Shown here: piece by piece, positions 1-10,872 of the stretch
Position numbering within the stretch: the stretch's first letter is position 1
How the letters are laid out: each line of letters starts with the position of its first letter
Assembly: GCA_963556195.1 (NCBI GenBank)
Contig: OY744553.1
Span: forward strand, 3,238,486-3,302,485
Length of the DNA: 64,000 bases
Origin: Sepiola atlantica
Lineage: Eukaryota; Mollusca; Cephalopoda; Sepiida; Sepiolidae
Direction: 5' to 3'
Notes under the pieces: generated by a model
What the model was told of the DNA's origin: nothing
What the model saw: the letters and a program-made list of their open reading frames with translations, nothing else
The model's database searches: none
Position numbers and translations under genes: made by a program

Positions 1-12
1 AGAAGATTCCAC

Positions 13-86
<74 letters not shown>
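13..86. repeat. (TA)n microsatellite
   Basis: Almost pure TA dinucleotide run with one TG interruption. It is the first of about 25 such tracts in the window, many of which abut transposable elements. Confidence 0.97.
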
Positions 87-91
<5 letters not shown>

Positions 92-159
92 GAAGAAAAA
101 GAATAAAACACGTGTGTATGTAGATAAGAGGTTTATAATATTTATCGTAATATTGTAAT

Positions 160-162
<3 letters not shown>

Positions 163-230
<68 letters not shown>
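163..230. repeat. (TA)n-(GA)n compound microsatellite
   Basis: A TA run passes directly into a GA run. The same TA-to-GA order recurs at 12296-12358 and 37197-37250. Confidence 0.95.
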
Positions 231-234
<4 letters not shown>

Positions 235-310
235 GGGCAAGAAAAAGAGAGAGGGCGAAAATAAGATGTCTAAATTGAATTATATGAAAAGTGTAATCGT
301 AATATTATAA

Positions 311-331
311 CATATATATATACACACACAC

Positions 332-417
<86 letters not shown>
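311..417. repeat. (TA)n microsatellite
   Basis: Long TA run with a few CA and TACA interruptions at its left. It abuts the MITE that follows. Confidence 0.95.
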
Positions 418-422
<5 letters not shown>

Positions 423-541
423 GAGCCAATAGTAGGTGGATAGTAAAACACATTTTTTGTCGAAACGTAAGAGGAGACTTCAAAGCTGTGTAAATCAAGA
501 AGGAAAATGTTTTTTACTGTCCACCTACTTTTGGCTCACCC

Positions 542-542
<1 letters not shown>
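418..542. mobile_element. 125-bp palindromic MITE in a TA tract
   Basis: The left end AGGGTGAGCCAATAGTAGG is the inverted complement of the right end at 509-542, with few mismatches over about 33 bp. The element sits between two (TA)n tracts, as expected of a TA-targeting Tc1/mariner-type MITE. The target duplication cannot be resolved inside TA repeats. There is no coding potential. Confidence 0.75.

Positions 543-548
<6 letters not shown>

Positions 549-602
<54 letters not shown>
549..602. repeat. (TA)n microsatellite
   Basis: Pure TA run on the right side of the MITE. Confidence 0.95.
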
Positions 603-604
<2 letters not shown>

Positions 605-749
605 CTATGAACTTGCATGATATTCTTCTTAAAATTATCATCCTGAGGAAATCTTACAAATAAAGATGAAACGTTGATGAATACATAAAAAAAAAGATCT
701 TTTGGTTTTTCCTTTTTCATTTCCCATTACGTCGGATACCCTCTTTTCT

Positions 750-796
750 CATATATATATATATATGTATAAGGAGAGACAGGCAGACAGACAGAC

Positions 797-841
<45 letters not shown>

Positions 842-842
842 C
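750..842. repeat. TA, AGAC and GA microsatellites
   Basis: A short TA run, then AGAC tetranucleotides, then about 30 bp of GA. Confidence 0.9.
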
Positions 843-879
843 GAAAATGAGATATTTAAATTGAATTATATGAAAAGTT

Positions 880-1365
880 GGGATGGGTGATAAAAAGCCA
901 TCGCAAATAACGATAATCCAATTATCAATAAATAAAGCGACGGTTCATAATTATCGATAAACTAATGCAGTGATTTGAAATAAAATCGATACAGAAATTG
1001 TTCGAGAATGCAATCATTATTTGTGAAACAATGAAAATAAAGCAATACTAAATTCAAGCCATACGTCTGTAAATCATTTTACCGCTTATATGAAATCGCG
1101 AAATAACAGCTGGCCCATTAGTTAAAACTCGTTACAACTGAAAATAAAAATAAAAATGATGTATTCTTTTGAAAGTTAATAAATCTGAAAAAAAATCGAT
1201 TTATTTTTCGAGTTGGTAAGTGGAATCCGCTTATTGTAATCGCCGGCGATCGTATCGATCGGTTTGCGTTATCAAACAGAATGTTGGCATTTCCTAAGCT
1301 GTTGTTGTAAAACGTAATGAAGATGGCATTCGTCTAGACCTTAAATAAATTACAAAATAAATAAA
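880..1365. other. No recognised feature
   Basis: AT-rich unique-looking sequence with no long open frame, no recognisable repeat and no RNA gene that I can identify. Confidence 0.5.
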
Positions 1366-1370
1366 AAATC

Positions 1371-1709
1371 GGCCTTTTAGCTAAGATCAAAGTGTAGTAT
1401 CTGTTCCGATGGATACTGCACTTCATAAACCGGTATTGTCTTGGCCTTCGGGGCTTGATTTCCGCCGGTCTATGGGTCTGATCTGTCCTGTTCAGTTCTA
1501 GGAGGTCCACCCTCCCAGGATTTACCTCCCCTCTTTAGGGAGGAGTAAGTTTATTGCTTACTGCCTGAGGCGCCCCTACCGGGGAATGCCGACGGGGCTG
1601 CCCAGGCAATTTTTAATGGCCAGAGTGCTCACCTTCTCGAGCGCTGGCTTTTCAAATCCCACTTTCCGACCTTGTGTCACATATTCCTATTGTGGGTAGG
1701 GGTTAAATA
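1371..1709 (+). mobile_element. U2-snRNA-headed SINE, copy 1 of a head-to-tail trio
   Basis: The copy starts with GGCCTTTTAGCTAAGATCA, close to nucleotides 11-30 of U2 snRNA, followed by AGTGTAGTATCTGTTC with one extra A. The body then leaves U2. It has a hairpin built on CATAGACCGG-type arms, a TCCTGTGCAGTTCTAGGAGG stretch, a CTTACTGCCTGAGGCGCC stretch and a CGACCTTGTGTCACAT stretch. It ends in GGTTAAATAA and copy 2 follows at once. Confidence 0.85.
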
Positions 1710-1711
1710 AC

Positions 1712-2087
1712 GCCTTTTGGCCAAGATCAAAGTGTAGTATCTGTTCCGGTGGATACTGCACCCCATAGACCGGTATTGTCTTGCCCTTCGGGGCTTGATT
1801 TACGCCGGTCTATGGGTCTGTCCTGTGCAGTTCTAGGAGGTCCACCCTCCCAGGATTTGCCCACTCACCCTTTAAGAAGGGGTTAATTTATTGCTGAGGC
1901 GCCTTTACCGGGGAATGCCGACGGGGCTGTCCAGGTAATTTTTAATGACCAGAGTGCTTAAATTCTCGGGCGCTGGCTTTTCAAGTCCCACTTTCCCGAC
2001 CCGACCTTGGGTCACATCTTACCCTTTGGGAGTAAGATAAAACTGGCCTTGTGCCTAACCTCCTGGGGAGGTAAATAAATAAATAAC
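1712..2087 (+). mobile_element. U2-snRNA-headed SINE, copy 2 of the trio
   Basis: Begins CGCCTTTTGGCCAAGATCA and keeps the U2-like AGTGTAGTATCTGTTC. It carries the long 3' form with GACCCGACCTTGGGTCACAT and a TAAATAAATAA tail. Only two bases separate it from copy 1. Confidence 0.87.
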
Positions 2088-2103
2088 AAAATAAATATAA
2101 CAT

Positions 2104-2431
2104 CTGCTTTTTGGTTGAGATCAAAGTGTAGTATCTGTTCCGATGGATACTACACCCTATAGACCGGTACCGTTTTGGCCTTCAGACCTTGATTCCGCCG
2201 GGCTTAGGGTTTTTTCTGTGCAGTTCTAGGAGGTCCACTCTTCTCCCAGGAGTTTTCTTTCTCACATTTTAAGACAGGGTTGGTTTATTGATAATCGCCT
2301 GAGGTGCCCCTACCAGGGAATGCCGACGCGACTGCCCAGGCATTTTTTTGTAGGCCAGAGTGCTCATCCTCTAAGTCATTGGCTTCTCAATCCCACTTTC
2401 CGACCTTGTGCCACATCTTACCGCTGTGGGA
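2104..2431 (+). mobile_element. U2-snRNA-headed SINE, copy 3 of the trio
   Basis: Diverged copy starting CTGCTTTTTGGTTGAGATCA with the U2-like GTAGTATCTGTTC. The body is recognisable through TGCAGTTCTAGGAGGTCCA and CTGAGGTGCCCCTACC and ends near CCGCTGTGGGAG. Confidence 0.8.
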
Positions 2432-2797
2432 GAGAAAGAAAAAAAATATTTTAAAAAAAAATCTTTAACATCAATAATATAGTTAATAGATTTTTTTTTT
2501 AAGTTAAAAGATTATTTTTTCAAGTTAATAGTTTTTTGTTGTTTTTTCCCCTTAGCATTCTTTCCCCCTTGCTAATATATTACTCAATAAATCGCTACAA
2601 AGAAAATAATGAAATATGTTTCCATATAAAACTATGGTCTTCATTCGACTATGTTATTAAACAATCTTAATTTCGATCGATTTAACCGATCCTCATCTTC
2701 AAACAGATGGATATTTCGTTTTGCGAGAAAAAGTCTACGTGTGTTGTGTTAGACCGTATAAAATTATATCGACTTCAAAAGGGTTACAAAAATTAAT

Positions 2798-2799
2798 AA

Positions 2800-2868
<69 letters not shown>

Positions 2869-2869
2869 T
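2798..2869. repeat. (ATT)n microsatellite
   Basis: About 24 triplets. Reading it gives poly-Asn or poly-Ile frames that are artefacts. Confidence 0.95.
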
Positions 2870-3265
2870 ATTTTTAATAAATATAATATAATAATTTTTA
2901 ATCCGGTAATGAATTTAAAGTAACATCTCAATTTCAGTATCACTGTTAATTGTTTACTCTCTATCACACCTCCCATCTCACTGATTACATCTATTCGAAT
3001 TATGACGTCGATTCTGACAATCATATGATCCATTATTATCACGTCTACTTTCATTCCTATTTCACATACTTTTATTTCTACTTGCCGGGCTCCCTTATAT
3101 TTTATGTCCATTCCATCAATCGTTTTCACAGTAAAACTCCTGCCACACCCACTCACAAAATGAGGCGATATCTAAGAAGACAATACGCTAGTATATATAC
3201 AAGAGTATGTATTTACAGAAAGATAGAATAGTATGTCACATACAGACTACTCTGAGACTGCAAAT
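2870..3265. other. No recognised feature
   Basis: AT-rich sequence with short chance open frames only. Confidence 0.4.
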
Positions 3266-3268
3266 ATT

Positions 3269-3479
3269 TATTTCCTTCCCACCGTAGGAAGATATGGCAC
3301 AAGGCCACAAAGTGGGGAGAGTAGACCGAACGCCCCCAAAGAAAGAGCACTCTGACCTTTTAAAAATTACCTGGGCAGCCCGTCGGCATTCCTATGTTAG
3401 GGCGCCTCAGACATTAAGAAATAAAGTTACCCCACCGCAAAGATGGGAAGCAAAGTCTGGGAAGGTGTACCTCCTATGA
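3269..3479 (-). mobile_element. U2-headed SINE, 3' fragment
   Basis: Reverse-strand body of the family, with the inverted forms of GCCTGAGGCGCC and of the TCCCAGGCTTTGCC region. The U2-like head is missing. Confidence 0.7.
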
Positions 3480-3798
3480 CTACCCACGACTAATAAATAC
3501 AACATCCTGACAGAAAAAAAGGCTGCCGAAATGACCCAGTTCCCGTCGGACTGATTGTTTTTAACCTAATCAAAAGGACTCCGCTTAAATTAAAAATTGC
3601 GTTTCGTGTGCTTCCGAGATTTCGCCAAAATTATGTTTGGCGGCAAAATCCAGAAAACAAGGATTCAGAGGTCAGAGCATGTTTACCGTTTTCACGGCGC
3701 CTCAAACGAACACTTCGCTCGGCGCACCCACCTGCACGTAATAATCCAGCATCCAAGGCGTATATTCTTTCCCACTTAACAGTTGATACCACCTTAGG

Positions 3799-3842
3799 CT
3801 AACCCTAACCCTAACCCTGAGGCTAACCCTAACCCTTACCCT
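3799..3842 (-). repeat. Short interstitial telomere-like run (CCCTAA)
   Basis: About six units of CTAACC with variants, isolated in unique sequence. Confidence 0.85.
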
Positions 3843-3956
3843 ATAGCGACTTATATGTAACATTATACATTAATTCAATCGGCGATCGATACATGCGGTT
3901 TTAGGGAATGAATTCCCAATGTTTCTCTGAAATCGCAGGTATGGAATTAATCTATG

Positions 3957-3958
<2 letters not shown>

Positions 3959-3999
<41 letters not shown>
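3959..3999. repeat. (TA)n microsatellite
   Basis: Pure TA run next to the inverted repeat that follows. Confidence 0.95.
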
Positions 4000-4002
<3 letters not shown>

Positions 4003-4032
4003 TTGGTAGTTTACTGTAAGCATTGCTGGGAG

Positions 4033-4155
4033 TAATAATAAAAGTTTTTAAAAAGGTTGAAGGCAATGCGAAGATCCGGATTGCTGGAAGCTGTGAAGAA
4101 CAAAATCAAAGCAAAACCGAAATAAGTCGGATATAGATCGAAACAACATACAATT

Positions 4156-4229
<74 letters not shown>

Positions 4230-4491
4230 CTGGCATTTTCTCGGAATCCGGGATTTTTTCTTTTATTTATTTTTGACAAGGAGAGGAAAAAACAAGAAAA
4301 AAAAATCTCTCGAAATATATCAAATTGATTCTTGATAATCCGGATATTACAAACTAACACCCTTGCTGTCTAGAAAAATAAACAAACCTTTCGATCTATA
4401 TCCGACTTATTTCGGTTTTGTTTTGTTTTTGTTCTTCACAGCTTCCAGCAATCCGGATCTTTGCATTGCCTTCAACCTTTTTAAAAACTTT

Positions 4492-4497
<6 letters not shown>
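4033..4497. repeat. Inverted repeat with 110-bp arms, flanked by (TA)n
   Basis: The left arm at 4033-4145 (key words AAAAGGTTGAAGGCAATGC and GATCCGGATTGCTGGAAGC) is matched in inverse orientation at 4388-4497 with few differences. The 240-bp spacer holds a 66-bp (TA)n run at 4162-4227. Both outer ends meet (TA)n tracts within about 35 bp. No coding capacity is seen. It could be a foldback element or two tail-to-tail copies of one short element. Confidence 0.85.
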
Positions 4498-4551
<54 letters not shown>

Positions 4552-4556
<5 letters not shown>

Positions 4557-5171
4557 GGCGCAAAAGTCGCGCATTGGTTTGTTTAGGTGATAGAAGCTAC
4601 AGCATTTAAAGTAATTTACCAGGCTTTTCTGATAAATAATACATTTACTTGGTAATTTTGTTGCACTAGGTTTTAAAAATAATATCCTTTAAATCGCCAC
4701 CATTTTCGGCCTCACAAAGACGGGCTATAACTAGGGCATTTTCCATTACACTCCTTAGAATAACTGGCTCTAGTCCTTTGAAGTGACCTTCTGGACATTC
4801 CAATCTGGGTGTCTCGTCTTCGAGTTGAGGTGTCTTGATTTTCAGCAATGCTATCCTCAATGAGTGCTACATTTTCCGCTGTCCGTACTGAACGTGGTCT
4901 GCCAGATCGTGGAAGATCACTGACTGAACCCTGCTGCTGAAACCGGGCCACAAGACGATCAATTGTGGTCTGACTCTTTGGGTTAAAGTTATTGAACGAT
5001 GGTTTCCGAAGTAAAGTAAAGTTCAATAATTTTGGTTCGTTGTACGGTGCTATATTTTTCCATGATTATCAATGTTTATATCTGTAATATTCTGATAAAT
5101 AAGGATAAAATTTGATTAAATGTGAAAGTTGTTACTGATTCCAACTAATGCGTGACTTTTGCGCCACACTG
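4552..5171 (-). mobile_element. Internally deleted mariner/Tc1-like transposon
   Basis: The terminal inverted repeats are GGGTGGCGCAAAAGTCGCGC on the left and the inverse of GCGTGACTTTTGCGCCACAC on the right. The element lies between (TA)n runs, consistent with TA targeting. The reverse strand codes for both ends of a transposase with the middle missing (see the pseudogene inside). At 620 bp it is about half a full-length element. Confidence 0.85.
4666..5026 (-). pseudogene. mariner/Tc1-like transposase, deleted between DNA-binding and C-terminal parts
   Basis: The first frame (5026 down to about 4760) reads as the helix-turn-helix half of a mariner/Tc1 transposase. It has DRLVARFQQQGSVSDLPRSG, then GRPRSVRTAENVALIEDSI, then a second helix region with STRRRDTQIGMSRRSLQRT. 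The other frame then gives the C-terminal end, with VMENALVIARLCEAENGGDL followed by KDIIFKT. The DDD/E catalytic domain between them is absent and the junction shifts frame, so this copy cannot encode an active enzyme. Inside intact-looking TIRs, this is the usual form of a non-autonomous derivative moved by a full copy elsewhere. Confidence 0.8.
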
Positions 5172-5176
5172 TATAT

Positions 5177-5207
<31 letters not shown>

Positions 5208-5348
5208 TTTCTAGAGATGAAAGATGAGAATAAAAACTGTAAAGATACACTATTTATTAGAACACCAAAAGTTCAAAGCAAAGAGCTTCATATTCTTAAT
5301 CCATGGATTTTCAAAGATAAACTCTTTTCATCAGAGGATAGAGAAAAG

Positions 5349-5390
<42 letters not shown>
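5349..5390. repeat. (TA)n microsatellite
   Basis: Pure TA run. Confidence 0.95.
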
Positions 5391-5392
<2 letters not shown>

Positions 5393-5541
5393 TAAAATTT
5401 ATCTGATAGTAAAATTTTAATATTTGAAAAGCCTGGCTTAAGGAAAGAAAAAATAAACATGTTTTTATCGAGTTCACCTTGCATTGAACAATCGAAGATG
5501 AAATAGATTTGTCATTCGCACATCTTTATCTCTCTTCCTTC

Positions 5542-5544
<3 letters not shown>

Positions 5545-5603
<59 letters not shown>
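5545..5603. repeat. (TA)n microsatellite
   Basis: Pure TA run, followed after about 25 bp by a tRNA-like SINE copy. Confidence 0.95.
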
Positions 5604-5606
<3 letters not shown>

Positions 5607-5627
5607 GAGTTTTTACTTAAAAAATAT

Positions 5628-5870
5628 GAGTTGTAGTAGCTCAATAGTGTGTGGCTAGAGCTCTGGTATGAAACTATTTTAATTCAAATTTAAACCACAT
5701 CAAATGTTAGGAGGAACAGATTCACACTATCTCATAAAAATCTGTTTATTACTAGCATAGAATATTTTCGGCTTCCCATCACGTTATTTATAAAATGTTC
5801 ATGTATTCTATGAATTTATTTCTTAGGGTGGCTATCTTCAGTGCTCGTATATAAATACAATATTTATTAA
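5628..5870 (+). mobile_element. Diverged tRNA-like SINE, copy 1
   Basis: The head resembles tRNA: an A-box-like TAGCTCAATAGTGTGTGGC and, about 45 bp on, a B-box-like ATTCAAATTTAAACC. The body shares CATCAAATGTTAGGAGGAAC and CAGTGCTCGTATATAAA with the copies at 6850-7060 and 7068-7228. The family assignment is an inference from these internal comparisons. Confidence 0.55.
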
Positions 5871-5973
5871 ATCATTAAAAGTTAAAAAAACAATCCCTAA
5901 TTTTTTGAACTTCAGATTATTTAATAAATATTGTAAATGTACAACTTGTGTTTTAATCATTCATTTTCTGAAA

Positions 5974-5975
<2 letters not shown>

Positions 5976-6013
<38 letters not shown>
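5976..6013. repeat. (TA)n microsatellite
   Basis: Pure TA run. Confidence 0.95.
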
Positions 6014-6015
<2 letters not shown>

Positions 6016-6208
6016 CTCTATATTTTTCTTTGTATAATACCTTTTTATTTTTTTAAAGCTCTGATGAGGTTCGTTGTATCGAGCTAAATTATTAGAAAAA
6101 AAGTCAAGATAAAATAAAAATTAGTTTAAGTATTATAAAAATGTTTGCATCTAATACGTGTTTTTTAAAAGCATTTTGTCTCTTTCTTTACGTTATATAT
6201 ATATTTTT

Positions 6209-6238
<30 letters not shown>

Positions 6239-6242
<4 letters not shown>

Positions 6243-6617
6243 AAATATTGGTCGTTCATTTTAAAAAAAATGTTTATAAGCATCAAAGAATAAGTATTAT
6301 TAATTGAGAATAAAAGCCCTTTTCAATGCAAGATATATATTTTTTTACATTTATCTTATTAATTTCGGAGATATACTCTATCTTCACAGTTACTTGCCTC
6401 TTTTTTATGAAAATAAAACAACCTTTTTAGTTTTGTTTATCGATAAAACGTCCTTGTGTTGGGGTTGACGTAATGTCCGTGTGTGGTGTAATTCGCGGTT
6501 CTTGTGTTGAACGGAAATGCGTCAGGCACGCTGGTATTTTAAAATATTAACCGTTCATTTTTTTAAGCATCAAAGGATAAATATTATTAATTGAGAATAA
6601 AAGCCCTTTTCAATGCA

Positions 6618-6627
<10 letters not shown>
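6239..6627 (+). repeat. Direct repeat, about 90 bp, two copies
   Basis: The block at about 6244-6332 (GTCGTTCATTTT, GAATAAAAGCCCTTTTCAA) recurs at 6547-6627 (CCGTTCATTTTTTTAAGC, same GAATAAAAGCCCTTTTCAA). About 215 bp of unrelated sequence separates them. Confidence 0.8.

Positions 6628-6672
<45 letters not shown>
6622..6672. repeat. (TA)n microsatellite
   Basis: Pure TA run. Confidence 0.95.
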
Positions 6673-6673
<1 letters not shown>

Positions 6674-6849
6674 CGAAGATATTTTTTATAAAATATTTAG
6701 AAAACCTTGCACAACGCAGATTATTTGTTTTTAAAAACATTTTTTTTATATATAAACTTGAGTACTTTCGGTAAATATACTATCTTCAGAACAATATTTC
6801 TTCTTTTTCTTTTTTTCTTTTTTCCTCTTGGTTGAGACATTCTCGTGGT

Positions 6850-7060
6850 CAAGTTGAAAATATAATATTATTTTTATTTAATTCACACCATGTCAAATTT
6901 TAGGAAGAACAGATTCACAGCATTTCACAAACAAACGGTTTTTTTTATTTCCAGCATACAATTGTTTCGACTCATACCAACATATTTATAAAATTCTCCT
7001 GCCTCATATGTATTTATTTGCTAGGGTACCTATCTCCAGTGCTCGTATATAAAAATTTTC
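6850..7060 (+). mobile_element. Diverged tRNA-like SINE, copy 2 (body only)
   Basis: Shares CCATGTCAAATTTTAGGAAG, CCAGCATACAATTGTTTCG and CAGTGCTCGTATATAAA with copies 1 and 3. The tRNA-like head is degraded. Confidence 0.5.
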
Positions 7061-7067
7061 TAACATA

Positions 7068-7228
7068 AAGTAATGTTGAGTCTAGAGCTAGGGTATAATA
7101 TTTTTATTTAATTTAAACCACGTCAAATGTTAGAAAGAACAGATTTACACCATTTCCACCAAAACTGTTTTTATCTCCAGCATACAATTGTTTCAGCCTA
7201 CCACCAAGATATTTATAAAATGTAGACG
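7068..7228 (+). mobile_element. Diverged tRNA-like SINE, copy 3
   Basis: Begins GTTGAGTCTAGAGCTAGGGT and carries CCACGTCAAATGTTAGAAAG and CCAGCATACAATTGTTTCAG. It lies directly behind copy 2 in the same orientation. Confidence 0.5.
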
Positions 7229-7229
7229 A

Positions 7230-7750
7230 CCCGTGTAGATTATGTCTGAATTAAAAAATTTAAATCCTAAACTTTAAAGACCCCCGAAATCTATTAAACT
7301 GTAGAAGTGAGATGGAAAACAGCTGCCTACACAGAAATAAATTTACCTTAGGCTAACGATACATAAATAAATAAATAAACAAAAAAACCCTAAACTAAAC
7401 AAAAACCTAACAATTTAAAAATGAAAACCTAAAATAGAAATACAAGGAACCACGTGTTAAAATAAATTCACCCATTATATTGACACAACAAAAAAACAGG
7501 ATATAGGCCAGTGTATAGAAAACAGAACAATAGAACAAGATATAGGAAGCAACACTAACCAGACCGTAGTTTGTTGGAAGTCCAACGATTGGCTGAGAGA
7601 ACAACAAAGAACTTGATTGGTTAACTAGCTAGCCGTGTATATAAAAACACCTGGCAAAAATATCTCCATGCATTTTAGCCTGAAGATTCCCCCGGGGATG
7701 AAACGCGGGAGACTCTGTGGAGCTTAATTGCCATAAATATATTTGCATAC
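7230..7750. other. No gene; hammerhead-like core remnant at 7680-7704
   Basis: No coding frame is convincing. At 7680-7704 CTGAAGA is followed by a CCCC/GGGG hairpin and TGAAAC, a degenerate relative of the hammerhead cores seen elsewhere. The usual CTGATGA is changed and no stem I is evident. Confidence 0.3.
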
Positions 7751-7752
7751 CT

Positions 7753-7754
<2 letters not shown>

Positions 7755-7808
<54 letters not shown>

Positions 7809-7820
7809 CTATATATATAT
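7755..7820. repeat. (TA)n microsatellite
   Basis: TA run with a GTATC interruption. Confidence 0.95.
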
Positions 7821-8379
7821 ATTTTGATTCAAACAATAATGTATTTGTATTTCTGATACTTTTGTCAATTCTAATCTGTTCGTCATCCGCCTTTCCTCAT
7901 GTTTTCTTCATAATTTTCTTGTTATTATTTTACTTCTTTCGGTATTTTTTCCATGGATTTCTCCTGAAATTTGTTTTTCCTTTCTTCTTAAAGATTGCAT
8001 TAATCTCAGATTATATGAACCTTCAAAATATTCGACATAAGTTCCAACAATGAAAATACGAATCCCAATTTAACTTCAAACCCGCAACAAAAAAAGATGG
8101 AAGATGACGTAGAGATTTAATTTAAGTAATTCCTAACCTTCCCCGCATGACATAAAACGCATAACTTACTTGCTTGAATTTTAAACTCCATCGTGGTTTA
8201 CCCTAAAACAATCCTTGCGTTTAAATATGATGAATCGGAATTGTTTTTGATCTTGTAAGATTTTTATTCAAAACCATTTTCAGTTGACAAAACCATAACT
8301 TTTCGAGTAAATAGGTGTGAGTAGGACGACCAGAACACCACGCACACACACACGCCCATGCTCAGAATTAGTTTGATTT

Positions 8380-9345
8380 TAAATCAAGGGAGGCGCGAGA
8401 GCGCTCTATCCCTTAATAGACTGCACGAATGGCCTATACTAGAAATCTCATTTCTTTGATCAACCATAACTCAAAAACCAATAAACCAAATTAGTTAAAA
8501 CTTTGCAAAAAAAAATTATTTGATAGGTTCTATAAGTGTGTCGAATTTCAGCATCATTAGTCAAGGCAACCCAGAGATCCAGAAAGTTCAATCATGAAAT
8601 CATGTTATCTGTGTGTACGTACGTACGTATGTGCCACACTGTATCTCATCAACTATTTGATAGATTCAACTGATTTTTGGCAGAGATAGACGTTCTAGGG
8701 TCAAGTTGATGGCATTTTAATTTCAGTTTATCATATACCTTAGTTTTCCAGAAACTTCCAAAAGACCTTAAAAATGACCAGTATTCATACACTTTATTCT
8801 ATATCTTATCGGCCATTTGATGGAGTCAGCTGATTTTTGGAAAAGATAGAGGTTCTAGTGTCTAGTTGATGGCATTTTAATTTCAGTTTACCATATACCT
8901 TGATTAGTCAAACTACCAACTATATCAGTCATGAGAAGGCATTGTATTGAGGCATAGCCTTAACAAAAGTAGTGATATTCTATGAAAAATGCCAGTATAC
9001 TGAAATCATATGACTACATATCAACCAAACCATTTAATTATCACATCACTATAGTATAAATTTCTATGCATGGGTGGATGAAGCGTGTGATGTGCGCTGA
9101 AGAAAAATTCCCACGAGTAAAATACATAGCCCTGTTGTGCTCGCATACCCTTAATGACAATAAAAGTGTAAAAATTTGGGAATTTCCTTGCTTTTGTACA
9201 TTTAGTGTATATGAATTTTCATCTTAACCCTATTAAGGGCATATGATTTCAGTATACTGGCATTTTTCATGGAATGTCACTACTTTTGTAAAGGCTATGC
9301 CTCAATACAATGGTCATTTTAAAGGTTTTTTGGAATTCTTCATGG
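8380..9345. mobile_element. Large foldback element, copy 1 (partial)
   Basis: The left edge has AATCAAGGGAGGCGCGAGAG. The inside holds two related sub-blocks (8570-8770 and 8800-8910) with CAGCTGATTTTTGG-type sequence and GTTGATGGCATTTTAATTTC. The core has CAGTATACTGAAATCATATG and, inverted, the same words at about 9245-9265. The copy at 43786-45050 shows both arms. Compared with it, this copy lacks about 100 bp of the left inner arm, deleted between two TATG words, and most of the right outer arm. No ORF is present. Confidence 0.85.
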
Positions 9346-9372
9346 AATAGTAACTTAAAGTTTAAACTAAAT

Positions 9373-9387
9373 ACTACTATTACTAAA

Positions 9388-9418
<31 letters not shown>

Positions 9419-9671
9419 AAACTACTACTACTAATACTAGTACTACTACTACTACTACTACTAATACTAGTACTACTACTAATACTAGTACTACTAGTAC
9501 TACTACTACAACTACTACTAATACTACTACTAATACTAATACTAATACTACTACTACTACTAATATTACTACTAATACTACTACTATTAATCATACTACA
9601 ACCACTACTACTACTAAAACTACTACTACTACTACTAAAACTACTACTACTACAAATAATAATAATAATAT
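9373..9671. repeat. (ACT)n imperfect microsatellite ending in (AAT)n
   Basis: About 100 triplets of ACT with AAT and AAA variants. The apparent poly-Thr and poly-Ser frames are artefacts. Confidence 0.95.
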
Positions 9672-9672
9672 T

Positions 9673-9940
9673 TGCAGAGGGTCAAAAAGGATGAGAAGAC
9701 CGAGGAGGGACAGCACAAACCAGACCTCCACCGCAAGTGCGGAGAGTGTTTGGACCTGGTGAAGGCTTGTTGCCACCCAAAGAATACCAATACATCTTTA
9801 CCAGCCAGAAACCAATGGTAAACGGCTGTTGCGATACCGCAATGTTATTTGCGGTGGTTATCGAAAAGAGGTGACGAATACTGGAATTCTGGGGAGGCTT
9901 GTTGTCACTCAGACTCCAGGACATACCAATATCATTTAAT
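9673..9940 (+). mobile_element. Dispersed repeat linked to triplet microsatellites, copy 1
   Basis: Shares CAGCACAAACCAGACCTCCA, GTTGCGATACCGCA and GGCTTGTTGTCACTCAGACT with the copies at 51110-51448 and 51527-51864. All three adjoin AAT or ACT triplet runs. A retroelement 3' end with a microsatellite tail is plausible, but the class is unknown. Confidence 0.7.
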
Positions 9941-10187
9941 GAACAATTTTAAATGTAAGATGTTTTGGTTTGTAATGATAAAAACTTTATAAGTGAAATG
10001 TCTTGAATGTTGCTTTCAAATAGGCATGCATATATGTTTTTTGCATATATGTTTTTGCATATATGTTTTTGCATTATTTTTTTTTGCAACGAATTTGGAA
10101 CATTTACTTATCTCTTGATATATTTTGAGGTCTGGTAATATACATATTATTTGTATACCACCCCAACCTGTGTGTAAATTAGAAAAA

Positions 10188-10189
<2 letters not shown>

Positions 10190-10265
<76 letters not shown>

Positions 10266-10320
10266 ATACATATATATATATATGTATATATATATGTATA
10301 TATGTATATACATATATATG

Positions 10321-10355
<35 letters not shown>

Positions 10356-10357
10356 AT

Positions 10358-10409
<52 letters not shown>

Positions 10410-10419
10410 GTATATACAC

Positions 10420-10482
<63 letters not shown>
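10190..10482. repeat. (TA)n with TGTA/TACA variants
   Basis: Nearly 300 bp of TA with interspersed GTATA and CATA words, locally palindromic. Confidence 0.95.
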
Positions 10483-10484
<2 letters not shown>

Positions 10485-10524
10485 GAAATTGACAGCATCT
10501 TTGAGGCACGGATTAGAATGTATT

Positions 10525-10872
10525 AAAGTGAAATATTTTGAAAATCAACAATCGTGCAATTTTAAATGAAAAATTCATTTATTTAATTTTTTTTTTGCAA
10601 GCTTTCGTTGTAGAACAACTTTGTCAGGCGAGACTGTCTTATAGTTTTTTTCTTCTTTTCTTCCCCCTTATTTTGATGGTATTAACCCCGAGGTGTCGAA
10701 TCACGATATGAGCAGAAAGAGACGTCAAGTTCTTAAGACGTCAGGATAAGTGTAATCCTGGCGATGTTATGCGCATGACAAAGATTTTCTACAACGAAAG
10801 CTTGCAAAATAAAATTAAATAAATGAATTTTTCATTTAAAATTGCACGATTGTTGATTTTCAAAATATTTCA

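Noticed and set aside
1371..2087. Functional U2 snRNA gene
   Set aside because: Only the first 35-40 nt resemble U2. The canonical stem-loops IIa-IV and the Sm site context are missing, and copies end in SINE-type tails.
10016..10569. Tyr/Ile-rich frames of 80-139 codons
   Set aside because: Translations of (TA)n tracts.
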